A DNA stretch of 45,327 bases, taken from positions 1 to 45,327 of the forward strand of contig DATLYF010000033.1 of the NCBI GenBank assembly GCA_035575095.1, read 5' to 3'. The stretch's first letter is position 1, and every line of letters starts with the position of its first letter. Positions 6,535-14,461 of this stretch are shown piece by piece. The notes beneath the pieces were generated by a model, which saw nothing but the letters and a program-made list of their open reading frames with translations, ran no database searches and was not told where the DNA came from. A program made the position numbers and the translations under genes. This DNA is from DATLYF01 sp035575095 (lineage in GTDB: Bacteria; Pseudomonadota; Gammaproteobacteria; Competibacterales; Competibacteraceae).

Positions 6535-8940
6535 ATGGGGATGACGCACGCTTCGCTGGCTGACACGGTAATCAGCCGGCTGCGCCTGATCGAGGATCTG
6601 CGGACCAAACTGGTACACGTGAAATGGAGCCGGGACGTCTTCGTGCTGCTGGCACGGGTGGCCCGGGACGTGCTCCAGACTGCCCGCAGCCACGGAGAAT
6701 ACCGGCGCGTGGCCGAGCTCGCCGAGCAACTGGAGCAGCAGGTCAACGATTGTCTGATGGGCGGGCAACTGCCGCAAGGCGAAGGCCGCGCCCGGCTGCT
6801 GGAGCTGCTGGACGAATTGCAGCAGCTCCTGCCGCAGGCCGAGGTGGGAGAAGAGCGCCGGCGTGGCGAGCGCACCCCGCCGGCTCTGGGGCCGATCCTG
6901 CTGCTAGCGGGCGAGGACGGCCGCGCACTGGCGCAGAGCCTGGAACTGGAGGGCTTCCAGGTGCGTCGTCTGGATAATCTGACGGGATTGCGCGAGCTGC
7001 GCGCCGCCGTCAGCCCAGGAGCCGCCATCATCGACCTGGACTGGGCGCGGCTGTTCCAGGCCCGCGAGCTCGAGGAGCTGCGCCTGCAGCTCGGGCCCAA
7101 GACGCCGCTGTTCCTGCTCGCCGAGCGCAGTGACCTGGAGGCGCGGTTGGAGGCGGTTAAGGCCGGCAGTGCCGGTTATTTCACCAAGCCGGTGGACATC
7201 GCTGCGCTGCTGACGCAGCTAGCTGAGCGTCTGCTGCCGGAACCCCTGCGCGGCAGTCGGGTGTTGATCGTCAGCGATCAGCAGCAGCTGGCCCGGAACA
7301 TGGCGCGCACCCTGGAGATACGCGGCCTGCTCACCCAGATCCTGTCGCAGCCCCAGCAACTGCTGCACAGCCTATACCGCTTCCAGCCCCAGTTGCTGCT
7401 CCTGGATCTGGAGCTCAAGGAAGTGGATGGCATGCAGCTGGCCCAGGTCATCCGCCAGCATGAGCTTGGAGTGCGCTGTGCGCTGCTGCTGTTGGCCACG
7501 CCGCAGCAACTGCAGCGCGACCGGGAATTGCTGAGTGGGGGCGGGTTCGACGTGCTGCTCAAGCCCGTCGCCGACGAGCATCTGCAGGCGCTGGCGATGC
7601 GCCGCCTGCGTAGCCAGCAGTTGCAACAATTGCAGTTACAGCAGGCCCATGAGCGCGATCCGGTGAGCGGGCTGTACAACCGTCCCGCCTTCCTGGCGCA
7701 ACTAGAGCGAGCTTTGCAGACCTCGGTGGCGGGCGAGCAGGAACGCGAAGCCGGACCACTGGGGCTGATGCTGATCAGCCTGGAGGGATTGCGCGAACTG
7801 CAGGAGAGCGATCTGCGCCTCGCCGACCGATTGCTCGCCGAAGTCGCCAGCCGGCTGCGCTTCGCCCTCGGCTATGGTTATCAGCCGGCCTATCTAGCCG
7901 ACGGCCTGTTCGCGGTGATGGTGCGCAACGCCTACCAGGAGGCGCTGCTGGCCACTGCCCGCTCGGTGCGCCGAGCGCTGTTGGAGGAGGCGCGGACCGG
8001 ATGCGCGGGCCGGCTGTTGGGCAAGGTAAGCATCGGCCTCAGTCTCACTTCCCAGGACTGCCAGGATGCGCAGAGCCTGATCCAGCACGCCTGGCAGGCC
8101 TGCCGAATGGCCGACGAGGACGAAGGTATCAAGCTCTACCAGGTGGCCGGCGCCGATCAGGAGGCGGAAGAATACCACTTGCGGCGGCTGTTGGAAGAGA
8201 TCGGTGACACGGTCAAGCAGCAGCGCCTCAACCTGGTGTTCCAACCCGTGGTCAGCCTGCACGGCGATACTTGCGAGCGCTACGAAATGCTGCTGCGCCT
8301 GCGCAACCAAGAAGGGCGGGAGCTGCAGCCGGAGACGGTTTTCGCCATCGCCCAGCACCATCGGGTGGGTATCGTGCTCGACCGCTGGGTGATCGCCCAG
8401 GCCATGCGTCTGCTGCGGGAGCGGCGCGACAGTCACCCTAACACCACCCTGTTCATCAACGTTTCTGCCGCCATCCTGCAGGACAGCGCTCTGTTGGACT
8501 GGCTCAGCGCCGGTATCGAGCGGACCGGGATCGATCCCGGCTGTCTGGTATTCGAGATGCCGGAGAACACCGCCCAACGCCGCCAGGAGGCGGCCGCCCG
8601 CTTCATCAGCAATCTCCGGCGTCTGGGCTGCGGCTTCTCCCTGGAGCGCTTCGGCACCCGCGACGATTCCCTGGAACTGGCGCAGGCGCTGCAGGTGGAT
8701 TACGTCAAGCTGGACCGGCGTCTGGTGGCCGAGTTGGCGGGCGATCGTCAGCGCCAGGAGCAGGTGCGGGAGATAACCCAGCGGCTCAAGGCCCAAGGCA
8801 TCATGACGGTGGCCGGCTGCGTCGAGGATTCCGTCACCCTGGTGCTGCTGTGGCAGTGCGGCGTGCCGCTGGCGCAGGGCTTCTTCCTGCAGCGCCCGCA
8901 CGAGGAGATGAACTACGACTTCACCACCCGCTTCCGCTGA
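6535..8940 (+). CDS. Tandem receiver / degenerate GGDEF / degenerate EAL protein
   Basis: This 801-residue cytoplasmic protein has a helical N-terminus (1-115), a first receiver-like domain (about 120-235, Asp167 or 169, Lys218) and a second receiver (about 242-357, Asp291, Lys343). A GGDEF fold (about 374-535) opens with DPVSGLYNRPAF but has ADGLF (455-459) where GGDEF should be. The EAL fold (about 546-798) has EML (584-586) for EAL, LERFG in place of DDFG (704-705 lack both Asp), and VAGCVE for AEGVE, but keeps QGFFLQRP. Both catalytic activities are therefore probably lost. By analogy with FimX-type proteins it may bind cyclic di-GMP as an effector. It lies 67 bases after fbp. Confidence 0.9.
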   Translation: MGMTHASLADTVISRLRLIEDLRTKLVHVKWSRDVFVLLARVARDVLQTARSHGEYRRVAELAEQLEQQVNDCLMGGQLPQGEGRARLLELLDELQQLLPQAEVGEERRRGERTPPALGPILLLAGEDGRALAQSLELEGFQVRRLDNLTGLRELRAAVSPGAAIIDLDWARLFQARELEELRLQLGPKTPLFLLAERSDLEARLEAVKAGSAGYFTKPVDIAALLTQLAERLLPEPLRGSRVLIVSDQQQLARNMARTLEIRGLLTQILSQPQQLLHSLYRFQPQLLLLDLELKEVDGMQLAQVIRQHELGVRCALLLLATPQQLQRDRELLSGGGFDVLLKPVADEHLQALAMRRLRSQQLQQLQLQQAHERDPVSGLYNRPAFLAQLERALQTSVAGEQEREAGPLGLMLISLEGLRELQESDLRLADRLLAEVASRLRFALGYGYQPAYLADGLFAVMVRNAYQEALLATARSVRRALLEEARTGCAGRLLGKVSIGLSLTSQDCQDAQSLIQHAWQACRMADEDEGIKLYQVAGADQEAEEYHLRRLLEEIGDTVKQQRLNLVFQPVVSLHGDTCERYEMLLRLRNQEGRELQPETVFAIAQHHRVGIVLDRWVIAQAMRLLRERRDSHPNTTLFINVSAAILQDSALLDWLSAGIERTGIDPGCLVFEMPENTAQRRQEAAARFISNLRRLGCGFSLERFGTRDDSLELAQALQVDYVKLDRRLVAELAGDRQRQEQVREITQRLKAQGIMTVAGCVEDSVTLVLLWQCGVPLAQGFFLQRPHEEMNYDFTTRFR

Positions 8941-8953
8941 GGCCGTGGGTGGC

Positions 8954-9520
8954 ATGCGCGTCGATGTCGGCGCCGGCCTGCTGCTGGGGGCGCGGCAGGT
9001 GATCTCGCCCAACTGCGACGAGCGCCCCCCGGGTGTGGCCGTAGAGTTGTTGGTGCTGCACGGCATCAGCCTGCCCCCGGGGCAGTTCGGTGGGCCGTGG
9101 ATCGATGCGCTGTTTACCAACACTCTGGATTCGGACGCCGATCCTTTCTTCGACGAGATCCGGGCACTGCGCGTCTCTGCGCACCTGCTCGTGCGTCGCG
9201 ACGGTGAAGTGGTGCAGTACGTGCCTTTTCACAAACGCGCCTGGCACGCTGGCGTATCTCATTATGCTGGACGCGAGCGCTGCAACGACTTCTCCATCGG
9301 CATCGAACTGGAAGGCACCGACCACGAGCCCTACAGCGATCGCCAGTATGCCGTGCTGGCCGAGGTGCTGCAGGCGCTGCTGGCGGCCTATCCGACCCTG
9401 TCCGCCGAGCGTATCGTCGGCCACAGCGATATCGCCCCCGGGCGCAAGACCGATCCCGGCCCGGCCTTCGACTGGACGCGGCTGCATCGACTGCTGACCA
9501 GCGGCCTTAGCGGTCGCTGA
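8954..9520 (+). CDS. ampD: 1,6-anhydro-N-acetylmuramyl-L-alanine amidase AmpD
   Basis: AmpD cleaves the bond between anhydro-MurNAc and L-alanine in peptidoglycan fragments recycled to the cytoplasm. From the ATG at 8954 the protein has 188 residues, close to E. coli AmpD. Zinc ligands and catalytic residues can be aligned: His36 (LVLHGIS), His157 (GHSDIAPGRKTDPG) and Asp167, with Glu118 and Lys165. An in-frame GTG nine bases upstream is an alternative start. Its 3' end overlaps the convergent nitronate monooxygenase gene by 14 bases. Mpl, which reuses the released tripeptide, is encoded at 34691. Confidence 0.96.
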   Translation: MRVDVGAGLLLGARQVISPNCDERPPGVAVELLVLHGISLPPGQFGGPWIDALFTNTLDSDADPFFDEIRALRVSAHLLVRRDGEVVQYVPFHKRAWHAGVSHYAGRERCNDFSIGIELEGTDHEPYSDRQYAVLAEVLQALLAAYPTLSAERIVGHSDIAPGRKTDPGPAFDWTRLHRLLTSGLSGR

Positions 9521-10604
9521 GCAGCCCCCGTCGGTCGAACAGCGCCTCGACCTGGCGCACCCAGGTCGCGATCAGTTCCGCCGCTGGACGGTTACGGCAC
9601 AGCGGACAACCCTGTCCAGCCCACAGCGGCATGAACTCGGTGCGCTCGAGACGGGCGGCGGCCTCGCGGATATCGCGAGTCAGGGCTTGCAGAACGGGAA
9701 ACTCTGGCAACTCCCGCTCTACCGGTGCCAGTTCGTTGGTATAGGTATTGCGCAAAGCGCGTGCCAGGCGTCCGGTGAAGGCGCGAGTCAGTACCGTGGT
9801 GATCTCGGTGCCGCCCAGCAACAGCTCCTTGTAGCGAGGATGGGCGCCGCTCTCTGGGGTGGCGAGAAAGGCGGTGCCCATTTGCGCCCCGGCCGCACCC
9901 AGGACCAGGGCAGCGGCGATGCCGCGGCCGTCCATGATGCCGCCGGCGGCTACCACGGGAATGCGCAGATGGTCGGTGAGCAGGGCCACCAGGGGCATGG
10001 TGCCGACCAGACCCTGCTCGGGATTGCCGAGAAAGGTAGCGCGATGTCCGCCTGCTTCCAGGCCCTGGGCCACCACCACATCCACGCCGCTCTCCTCGAG
10101 CACGATGGCTTCCAGCAGATGGGTGGCGGTGCCGATGGTGAGGATGCCGGCGTGTTTGAGCGCCTCCAGCTCCTCCGGCTTGGGGATGCCGAAGGTGAAA
10201 CTGAACGCGTCCACCGCCTCCTCCAGGATCACCGCCAGTTGCTCGGTGAAGCTGGGTAGATAGCGGGCAGGCAGCGCTGTCGGGGCTGGTGGCTGCAGGC
10301 CCAGGCGTTGACGGATGGGCACGAGCACTTCCTGGGCACGGGCCACCCGGGCCTCGTCCACGCTTGGCGTCTCGGTAACGAACAGGTTGACCGCGAAGGG
10401 TTGGTCGGTCAATGCTCGGATCTCCCGGATAGCTTGCCGGATCTGCTCCGGTTCCAGGTAACCGGCAGCCAGCGAGCCCAAGCCGCCGGCGTTGCACACC
10501 GCCGCCACCAAGGCCGGTGTGCTAGGGCCGCCAGCCATCGGTGCCTGGATGATGGGGTAACGGAGGCCAAGGCATTGGGTAAGAGAGGTCTGAGGCCAGT
10601 TCAT
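9507..10604 (-). CDS. Nitronate monooxygenase family FMN protein
   Basis: The 365-residue protein is a TIM-barrel flavoprotein of the 2-nitropropane dioxygenase/NMO family, which oxidises alkyl nitronates such as propionate 3-nitronate. The start LGLRYPIIQAPMAGGPST, the block NAGGLGSLAAGY, the catalytic-histidine region AQGLEAGGHRATF and VAAGGIMDGRG are class I NMO features. The ATG at 10604 is chosen by homology; the frame stays open upstream to 10679 but that extension is arginine-rich and unlikely. Physiological substrate is unknown. A CxxC (CPLC) near the C-terminus is notable. Confidence 0.9.
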   Translation of the reverse strand: MNWPQTSLTQCLGLRYPIIQAPMAGGPSTPALVAAVCNAGGLGSLAAGYLEPEQIRQAIREIRALTDQPFAVNLFVTETPSVDEARVARAQEVLVPIRQRLGLQPPAPTALPARYLPSFTEQLAVILEEAVDAFSFTFGIPKPEELEALKHAGILTIGTATHLLEAIVLEESGVDVVVAQGLEAGGHRATFLGNPEQGLVGTMPLVALLTDHLRIPVVAAGGIMDGRGIAAALVLGAAGAQMGTAFLATPESGAHPRYKELLLGGTEITTVLTRAFTGRLARALRNTYTNELAPVERELPEFPVLQALTRDIREAAARLERTEFMPLWAGQGCPLCRNRPAAELIATWVRQVEALFDRRGLLSDR

Positions 10605-10666
10605 GCTCGTCGATTCCTGTGCTGAGGGCGCTGTGCGCCGCCGCCGACGCATCTTGCCATTATGCC

Positions 10667-11524
10667 TCAAGCCCGCCACCGTGCAGCGCGTACCACACTG
10701 ACGCCAGCCAGCGCTACCAGCGCAGCCCCGAGCCAGCCCGGCCCATCCAGGCGCTCACCCCATAGCATCCAGCCCAGCAGTGACGAAAACAGCACCGTGC
10801 TGTACACATAGGGCGCCAGTTCCACGGCCGGGGCACAGGTGTAGGCGCGCGTCAGCAGCAACTGGGCGCTGGTGGCCAAAGCGCCCATGAGTAGCAGCCC
10901 GGCCAACTGCATGGCGCTCGGCGTCTGCCAGCCCCAGGTCAGCGGCAGCAAGGAGAGCAGGGTGCCCATCAGCGAAAAATAAAACACGATCTCGCTGCTA
11001 GAGGCCAGCCCGGCCAGGCGACGGATGGTGGTCATGGCTACGGCGGCGAGCAGTCCGGAGGTTAGCGCCACCAGCGCCATGGGTGAGAACACTGCCAGGC
11101 CCGGCCTGAGGATTAGCAAGATGCCGAGAAAGCCAAGCGCCAGCGCAAAGCGGGCTGTGTGTGATACCGGCTCGCCCAGCCATAGCCATGCGATCAGAGG
11201 AATGAACAAGGGCGTGGTGGAGCGCAGCACCGTGGTTTCAGCCAGAGGCAGATGGGCTAGGGCGATGAAGGCGCAGTACATGGCGGCGATGCCCGAAGCC
11301 GAGCGCAGCAGATGGAAGCGCAGCGCCGACCAGGCCATGTTTACCCCGCCGCGACGCGCGATCCACGGCAGAAGCAAGAGCAGCGCCAGTAGATTGCGGA
11401 AGAAGACGATGGTCTCGCTGGGCAGAGCGGTGGAGAGGAACTTGATCAGGGCATCCATGCAGCAGAACAGAAATTCCGCCGCAAGCAGGTACAATGCCCC
11501 GCGGACATGATGCGCGCTCGACAT
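10667..11524 (-). CDS. EamA/DMT-superfamily transporter
   Basis: The 285-residue hydrophobic protein has about ten membrane segments arranged as two EamA repeats. The N-terminal half includes MDALIKFLSTALPSETIVFF and LRSTTPLFIPLIAWLWLGEPV; the second half ends with LFSSLLGWMLWGERL. Drug/metabolite transporters of this kind move small metabolites across the inner membrane; the substrate is not predictable. The ATG at 11524 has an AGGAAA element at suitable spacing, better than a TTG at 11557. It lies 62 bases downstream of nothing obvious and directly upstream of the nitronate monooxygenase gene on the same strand. Confidence 0.9.
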   Translation of the reverse strand: MSSAHHVRGALYLLAAEFLFCCMDALIKFLSTALPSETIVFFRNLLALLLLLPWIARRGGVNMAWSALRFHLLRSASGIAAMYCAFIALAHLPLAETTVLRSTTPLFIPLIAWLWLGEPVSHTARFALALGFLGILLILRPGLAVFSPMALVALTSGLLAAVAMTTIRRLAGLASSSEIVFYFSLMGTLLSLLPLTWGWQTPSAMQLAGLLLMGALATSAQLLLTRAYTCAPAVELAPYVYSTVLFSSLLGWMLWGERLDGPGWLGAALVALAGVSVVRAARWRA

Positions 11525-11577
11525 GGGATTTCCTGGCGGGCCATGTTGGCCTGACAATGACGTAAAGGGGGCTAATT

Positions 11578-11871
11578 ATGCTGGATAAGCTCACTTGGGA
11601 GGACTGGCTGAGCTGTCTCAACCAGCCGTTCCGGCTGCAACGGCCGGATATTTCCATGGATTGGGAACTGGTGCAGGTAACGCCATGGGGGGATGCTGTG
11701 GGACGGGGACGCCAGCCTTACACCTTGCTGTTCCGTGGGCCGTTGCGGCCTCTGCTGCCGCAGGGCATCCAGCCTCTGCATCATCCTCGCCTGGGGCGGG
11801 TGGAGATCTTTCTGGTGCCCATCGGCCCCGACGGCAGCGGCGGCATGCGCTACGAGGCAGTCTTTACCTGA
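11578..11871 (+). CDS. Small DUF6916-like protein
   Basis: A 97-residue soluble protein without signal peptide. The pattern WxDWLSCLNQPFRL...LFRGP...LPQGIQPLHHPRLG...FLVPIGPDGSGGMRYEAVF matches the small proteins I recall as DUF6916, often encoded beside tail-collar-domain genes. A purine-rich AAGGGGG element precedes the ATG. It is divergent from the DMT transporter and convergent with a second, exported family member (11899-12333). Function is unknown. The family name is from memory; the relation to the neighbour is supported by the shared end pattern (RYxAVF). Confidence 0.75.
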   Translation: MLDKLTWEDWLSCLNQPFRLQRPDISMDWELVQVTPWGDAVGRGRQPYTLLFRGPLRPLLPQGIQPLHHPRLGRVEIFLVPIGPDGSGGMRYEAVFT

Positions 11872-11898
11872 GCGCGCACCAGCTCCGAGGCAGGGCAC

Positions 11899-12333
11899 TT
11901 AGCGCAGCAGTGCGAAGACGGCCCGATAATAGCGCTGTTGGCCATCCTCGCCATCGGGTTCCAAACGCAGCGTGGTCTGGCCGGCGAGGGCATGACGCAT
12001 AGTATAGACGGCTGCGGGCAGGCGAGTGTCTAGCGCGGCGGTGAAGCGCAGATTGAACTGCTCGACCTCAGGGGTGGAGACCTCCTGATCGACGATTTCG
12101 TGCAACCGCAGCTGGTTGACCAGGACTAGGCCGGTACCTCCGTAGACTTCGAAAGTTTCGCCGAGCAGAGTGGCAAACTTAGCCCGGCTGAGATCGGAGG
12201 AAAGGTCGATATCGGCTCCGGGCAAAGGATGCGCAGTGGAGCTTTTCCTCTTCTCGGCAGCACTGGTGCCAGATAGCGGCAGTATGACCCAAAAACCGGT
12301 GCAGCCAAGCAGGAAGTGACGGCGATTCAGCAT
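11899..12333 (-). CDS. Exported DUF6916-like protein with Tat-like signal
   Basis: A 144-residue protein starting at the ATG at 12331-12333. The N-terminus MLNRRHFLLGC has a twin-arginine followed by a hydrophobic stretch and a SAAE cleavage-like site, suggesting Tat-dependent export. The mature part contains FATLLGETFEVYG, FNLRFTAALDTRLPAAVYTMRH and a final RYYRAVFALLR, resembling the 97-residue protein encoded at 11578. Its start codon overlaps the end of the GNAT gene by seven bases, so it is probably the last gene of the block beginning at 17635. Function unknown. Confidence 0.75.
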   Translation of the reverse strand: MLNRRHFLLGCTGFWVILPLSGTSAAEKRKSSTAHPLPGADIDLSSDLSRAKFATLLGETFEVYGGTGLVLVNQLRLHEIVDQEVSTPEVEQFNLRFTAALDTRLPAAVYTMRHALAGQTTLRLEPDGEDGQQRYYRAVFALLR

Positions 12334-12866
12334 GTGGAGGAGACTCCAGAGGCGAGCTCTTGTTGTTCTGCCTTTGGCGCCGGCCACCATTTCATCAATT
12401 GGTAGACTCCGACATCCTTGGCGTGCCGGAAACCCAGGCGCTCGTACAGGCGTTTGGCAGGGTTATAGATCTCGACGTGGATGCTGACCACGCGCGCAGA
12501 GCACTGGCCTTCATCCAACAATTCCATGAGCAAAGCGGTACCGATGCCGCGGTTGCGATACTCGGGCAGCAGCGCGATATCGACGATGCGGATCTCCTGG
12601 CTCCAGCGCGCCACGTACAGACGTCCAGCCGGTGTGCCACCTACCAGGACCAGGTCGAAACTGGTGCCCGCGTAATGCTGCCGGTAATGTTGGTCCTGGG
12701 CGCGGAACTGCATGTCGATGAAGCTTTCTTTCTCCGGTGCACTCCACCTGGTCAGCGCCAACTCCTCAGCACGCGTGCTGGCATAAACGACCTTCAGGAA
12801 CGGGCGGTCGGCATCCGTGGCCGGGCGTAGGCGAATGTCAATCAGGCTTGAGTGAACGGAGTCCAT
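12327..12866 (-). CDS. GNAT-family N-acetyltransferase
   Basis: The 179-residue protein is a GCN5-related acetyltransferase. IRLRPATDADRPFLKVVYAS is the first strand-helix unit, the acetyl-CoA loop is LLPEYRNRGIGTALLMELLD, and the last part is NPAKRLYERLGFRHAKDVGVYQLMKW. Its ATG lies one base after the stop of the upstream collar-domain gene, with no clear ribosome-binding site, so translation is probably coupled. The substrate is unknown; the tight position between collar proteins and a DUF6916-like exported protein suggests it modifies something made by this operon. Confidence 0.88.
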   Translation of the reverse strand: MDSVHSSLIDIRLRPATDADRPFLKVVYASTRAEELALTRWSAPEKESFIDMQFRAQDQHYRQHYAGTSFDLVLVGGTPAGRLYVARWSQEIRIVDIALLPEYRNRGIGTALLMELLDEGQCSARVVSIHVEIYNPAKRLYERLGFRHAKDVGVYQLMKWWPAPKAEQQELASGVSSTC

Positions 12867-12867
12867 C

Positions 12868-13389
12868 TTAGCTACGCGGCGGAAACACGCCCTGCAGGGC
12901 GATGCAGAAGTTGAAGGTCAGATACGGCATGAGATTGTTGTGCGGCTGGCCGCCGCCGGTCGGAGCGAGGGACTCGGCGGCCATAGGCACCGAGTTCTGG
13001 CTGGCGTTGCCGCTGTAGAGATTGCCAGCGGTGCGGGCCCAGTACTGATTGGCGGCGTCGTTCTCCACAGCCGGGCGGGTCGAGGTGGTTACCATATGGG
13101 AATGGAGCGGCATCTCTGCTTCGCTGAGCGTCACTGTTTCGCTACCGCCGCTTTCTCCCAGATCGCGCGGCGTCAAGCCCGCTCCCTGACCCGGGTGCAT
13201 GGCAGCGCGTCCCTGTAGGTCAGGCAGGGCGAAATTGCTCTTGCCATCGCCGCCATAGGTCGTGCCCAGCAGCGAGAACAGCGCCGTATTCTGAGACAAG
13301 GGTATGATCTGCCCATCGCAGAAGGCCCAGCCAGTGGGGGCGAAGTTAAACGGGAAGATTCGGATTTCCGCGACGAAAGGATCGGCCAT
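12868..13389 (-). CDS. Tail-collar domain protein (MdpB-like), copy 1
   Basis: A 173-residue phage-tail-collar-fold protein. The N-terminal collar motif is clear: PFVAEIRIFPFNFAPTGWAF, CDGQIIPLSQNTALFSLLGT, TYGGDG and FALPDLQGRAAMHPGQG. The middle (residues about 85-150) is variable and Ser/Thr/Asn-rich, with HSH, and the end is LMPYLTFNFCIALQGVFPP. The start at 13389 follows GAGGAG. Non-phage homologues are often annotated as microcystin-dependent proteins. It has no signal peptide and lies 11 bases after copy 2. Confidence 0.9.
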   Translation of the reverse strand: MADPFVAEIRIFPFNFAPTGWAFCDGQIIPLSQNTALFSLLGTTYGGDGKSNFALPDLQGRAAMHPGQGAGLTPRDLGESGGSETVTLSEAEMPLHSHMVTTSTRPAVENDAANQYWARTAGNLYSGNASQNSVPMAAESLAPTGGGQPHNNLMPYLTFNFCIALQGVFPPRS

Positions 13390-13400
13390 GGTATGCTCCT

Positions 13401-13916
13401 CTAGGTCGGCGACGGGAAAATGCCGAACAGGGAGATAATAAAGTTGATGCACAGAAACGGCTGCATGTTGTCGTGCGGCTGGCTGCTGCCGTTGCTGGCT
13501 ATGGTCACTGCACTCATTTGTGCCAGCGGCGGTGTCTGTCCGTAGATGTTGATCTCGCTCTGGCCGGTGACATTCCTGCTAGGCCCCTCCTGCGTGGCTA
13601 GGGCCATCGAGGCCAACAGCGGATGGCTGTGGGCAGGGATCTGGCTCACCGTCAGTGTCACCGTCTCACTGCCCCCACTTTTGCCCAGGGTATAGAAGTT
13701 GCCCTGGTTATCGCTGCCCTGGTGAATCGGGACGCGGCCGCGCAGATCCGGCAGGGCGAAGGTGCTTTCCCCATCTCCACCATAGGTAGTGCCGATTAGC
13801 TGGAACAGTGCTTCGTTCTCGGCGATCGGCAGCAGTTGGCCTTCGCAGAGCATCCAGCCGGCCGGGGCGAAGTTGCCGGCGAACATGCGGATCTCCCCTA
13901 CATAGGGTTGTGCCAT
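13401..13916 (-). CDS. Tail-collar domain protein (MdpB-like), copy 2
   Basis: A 171-residue paralogue of the neighbouring genes. MAQPYVGEIRMFAGNFAPAG opens the collar domain, followed by LCEGQLLPIAENEALFQLIG, TTYGGDG and FALPDLRGRVPIHQG. The central region differs from copies 1 and 3, and the end MQPFLCINFIISLFGIFPS is conserved. A GAGGAGG element precedes the ATG. It has no signal peptide. It lies 10 bases after copy 3, so the three probably share one transcript. Confidence 0.9.
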   Translation of the reverse strand: MAQPYVGEIRMFAGNFAPAGWMLCEGQLLPIAENEALFQLIGTTYGGDGESTFALPDLRGRVPIHQGSDNQGNFYTLGKSGGSETVTLTVSQIPAHSHPLLASMALATQEGPSRNVTGQSEINIYGQTPPLAQMSAVTIASNGSSQPHDNMQPFLCINFIISLFGIFPSPT

Positions 13917-13926
13917 GGCCGCCTCC

Positions 13927-14427
13927 TCAGTTGGGACTGGGAAAGATGCCCTGCAAGGCGATGCAGAAGCTCAGGGTTAGGAAGGGTTGCCGGTTCTCAT
14001 GGGCTTGTGAGCCGCCGACACTGCTCACCGCTGCAGGATGCATGGGGACCAGGGATTGCGGACTGGCATAGACATCCTTGCCACCGTTGGCGAGTATGGC
14101 ATTGCCGGCAACGGGCGTGGTTGCGGCCGCAGTCGAGGCGTTGAGGACATGGCTGTGATGAGGCAACTCATCGATATCGAGGGTGTGGAAAGCTTCGCCG
14201 CCGCGTTCGCCTAGGGTATGGCCGCTGCCTGCGTGGATGGGCGTGCGTCCTCTAAGATCGGGCAGAGCGAAGTTGACCCGCCCATCCCCGCCGTAGGTGG
14301 TGCCCAGTAGTGAGAATAAGGCCTGATTTTGGTTAATCGGCAGGAGCTGCCCGTTGCACAGAGCCCAGCCCTGCGGTGCGAAGTTGAAGCTCATTAGTCT
14401 GATCTCGGACAGAAACGGTTCGGCCAT
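13927..14427 (-). CDS. Tail-collar domain protein (MdpB-like), copy 3
   Basis: A 166-residue paralogue, first of the three in transcription order. MAEPFLSEIRLMSFNFAPQG, LCNGQLLPINQNQALFSLLG, TTYGGDG and FALPDLRGRTPIHAGSG define the collar domain. The variable middle contains HHSHVLNAST, and the C-terminus is RQPFLTLSFCIALQGIFPS. A GGAGGA element lies upstream of the ATG. It starts 34 bases after the stop of the giant exported protein gene. Confidence 0.9.
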   Translation of the reverse strand: MAEPFLSEIRLMSFNFAPQGWALCNGQLLPINQNQALFSLLGTTYGGDGRVNFALPDLRGRTPIHAGSGHTLGERGGEAFHTLDIDELPHHSHVLNASTAAATTPVAGNAILANGGKDVYASPQSLVPMHPAAVSSVGGSQAHENRQPFLTLSFCIALQGIFPSPN

Positions 14428-14461
14428 CGCGATGATTCCTCCAAGTGCTTGTGGGGCGCGC

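Noticed and set aside
12868..14427. Prophage tail region
   Set aside because: Collar domains are of phage type, but no terminase, capsid, tape-measure, lysis or integrase genes are nearby, and the neighbours are an exported beta-helix protein and a GNAT.
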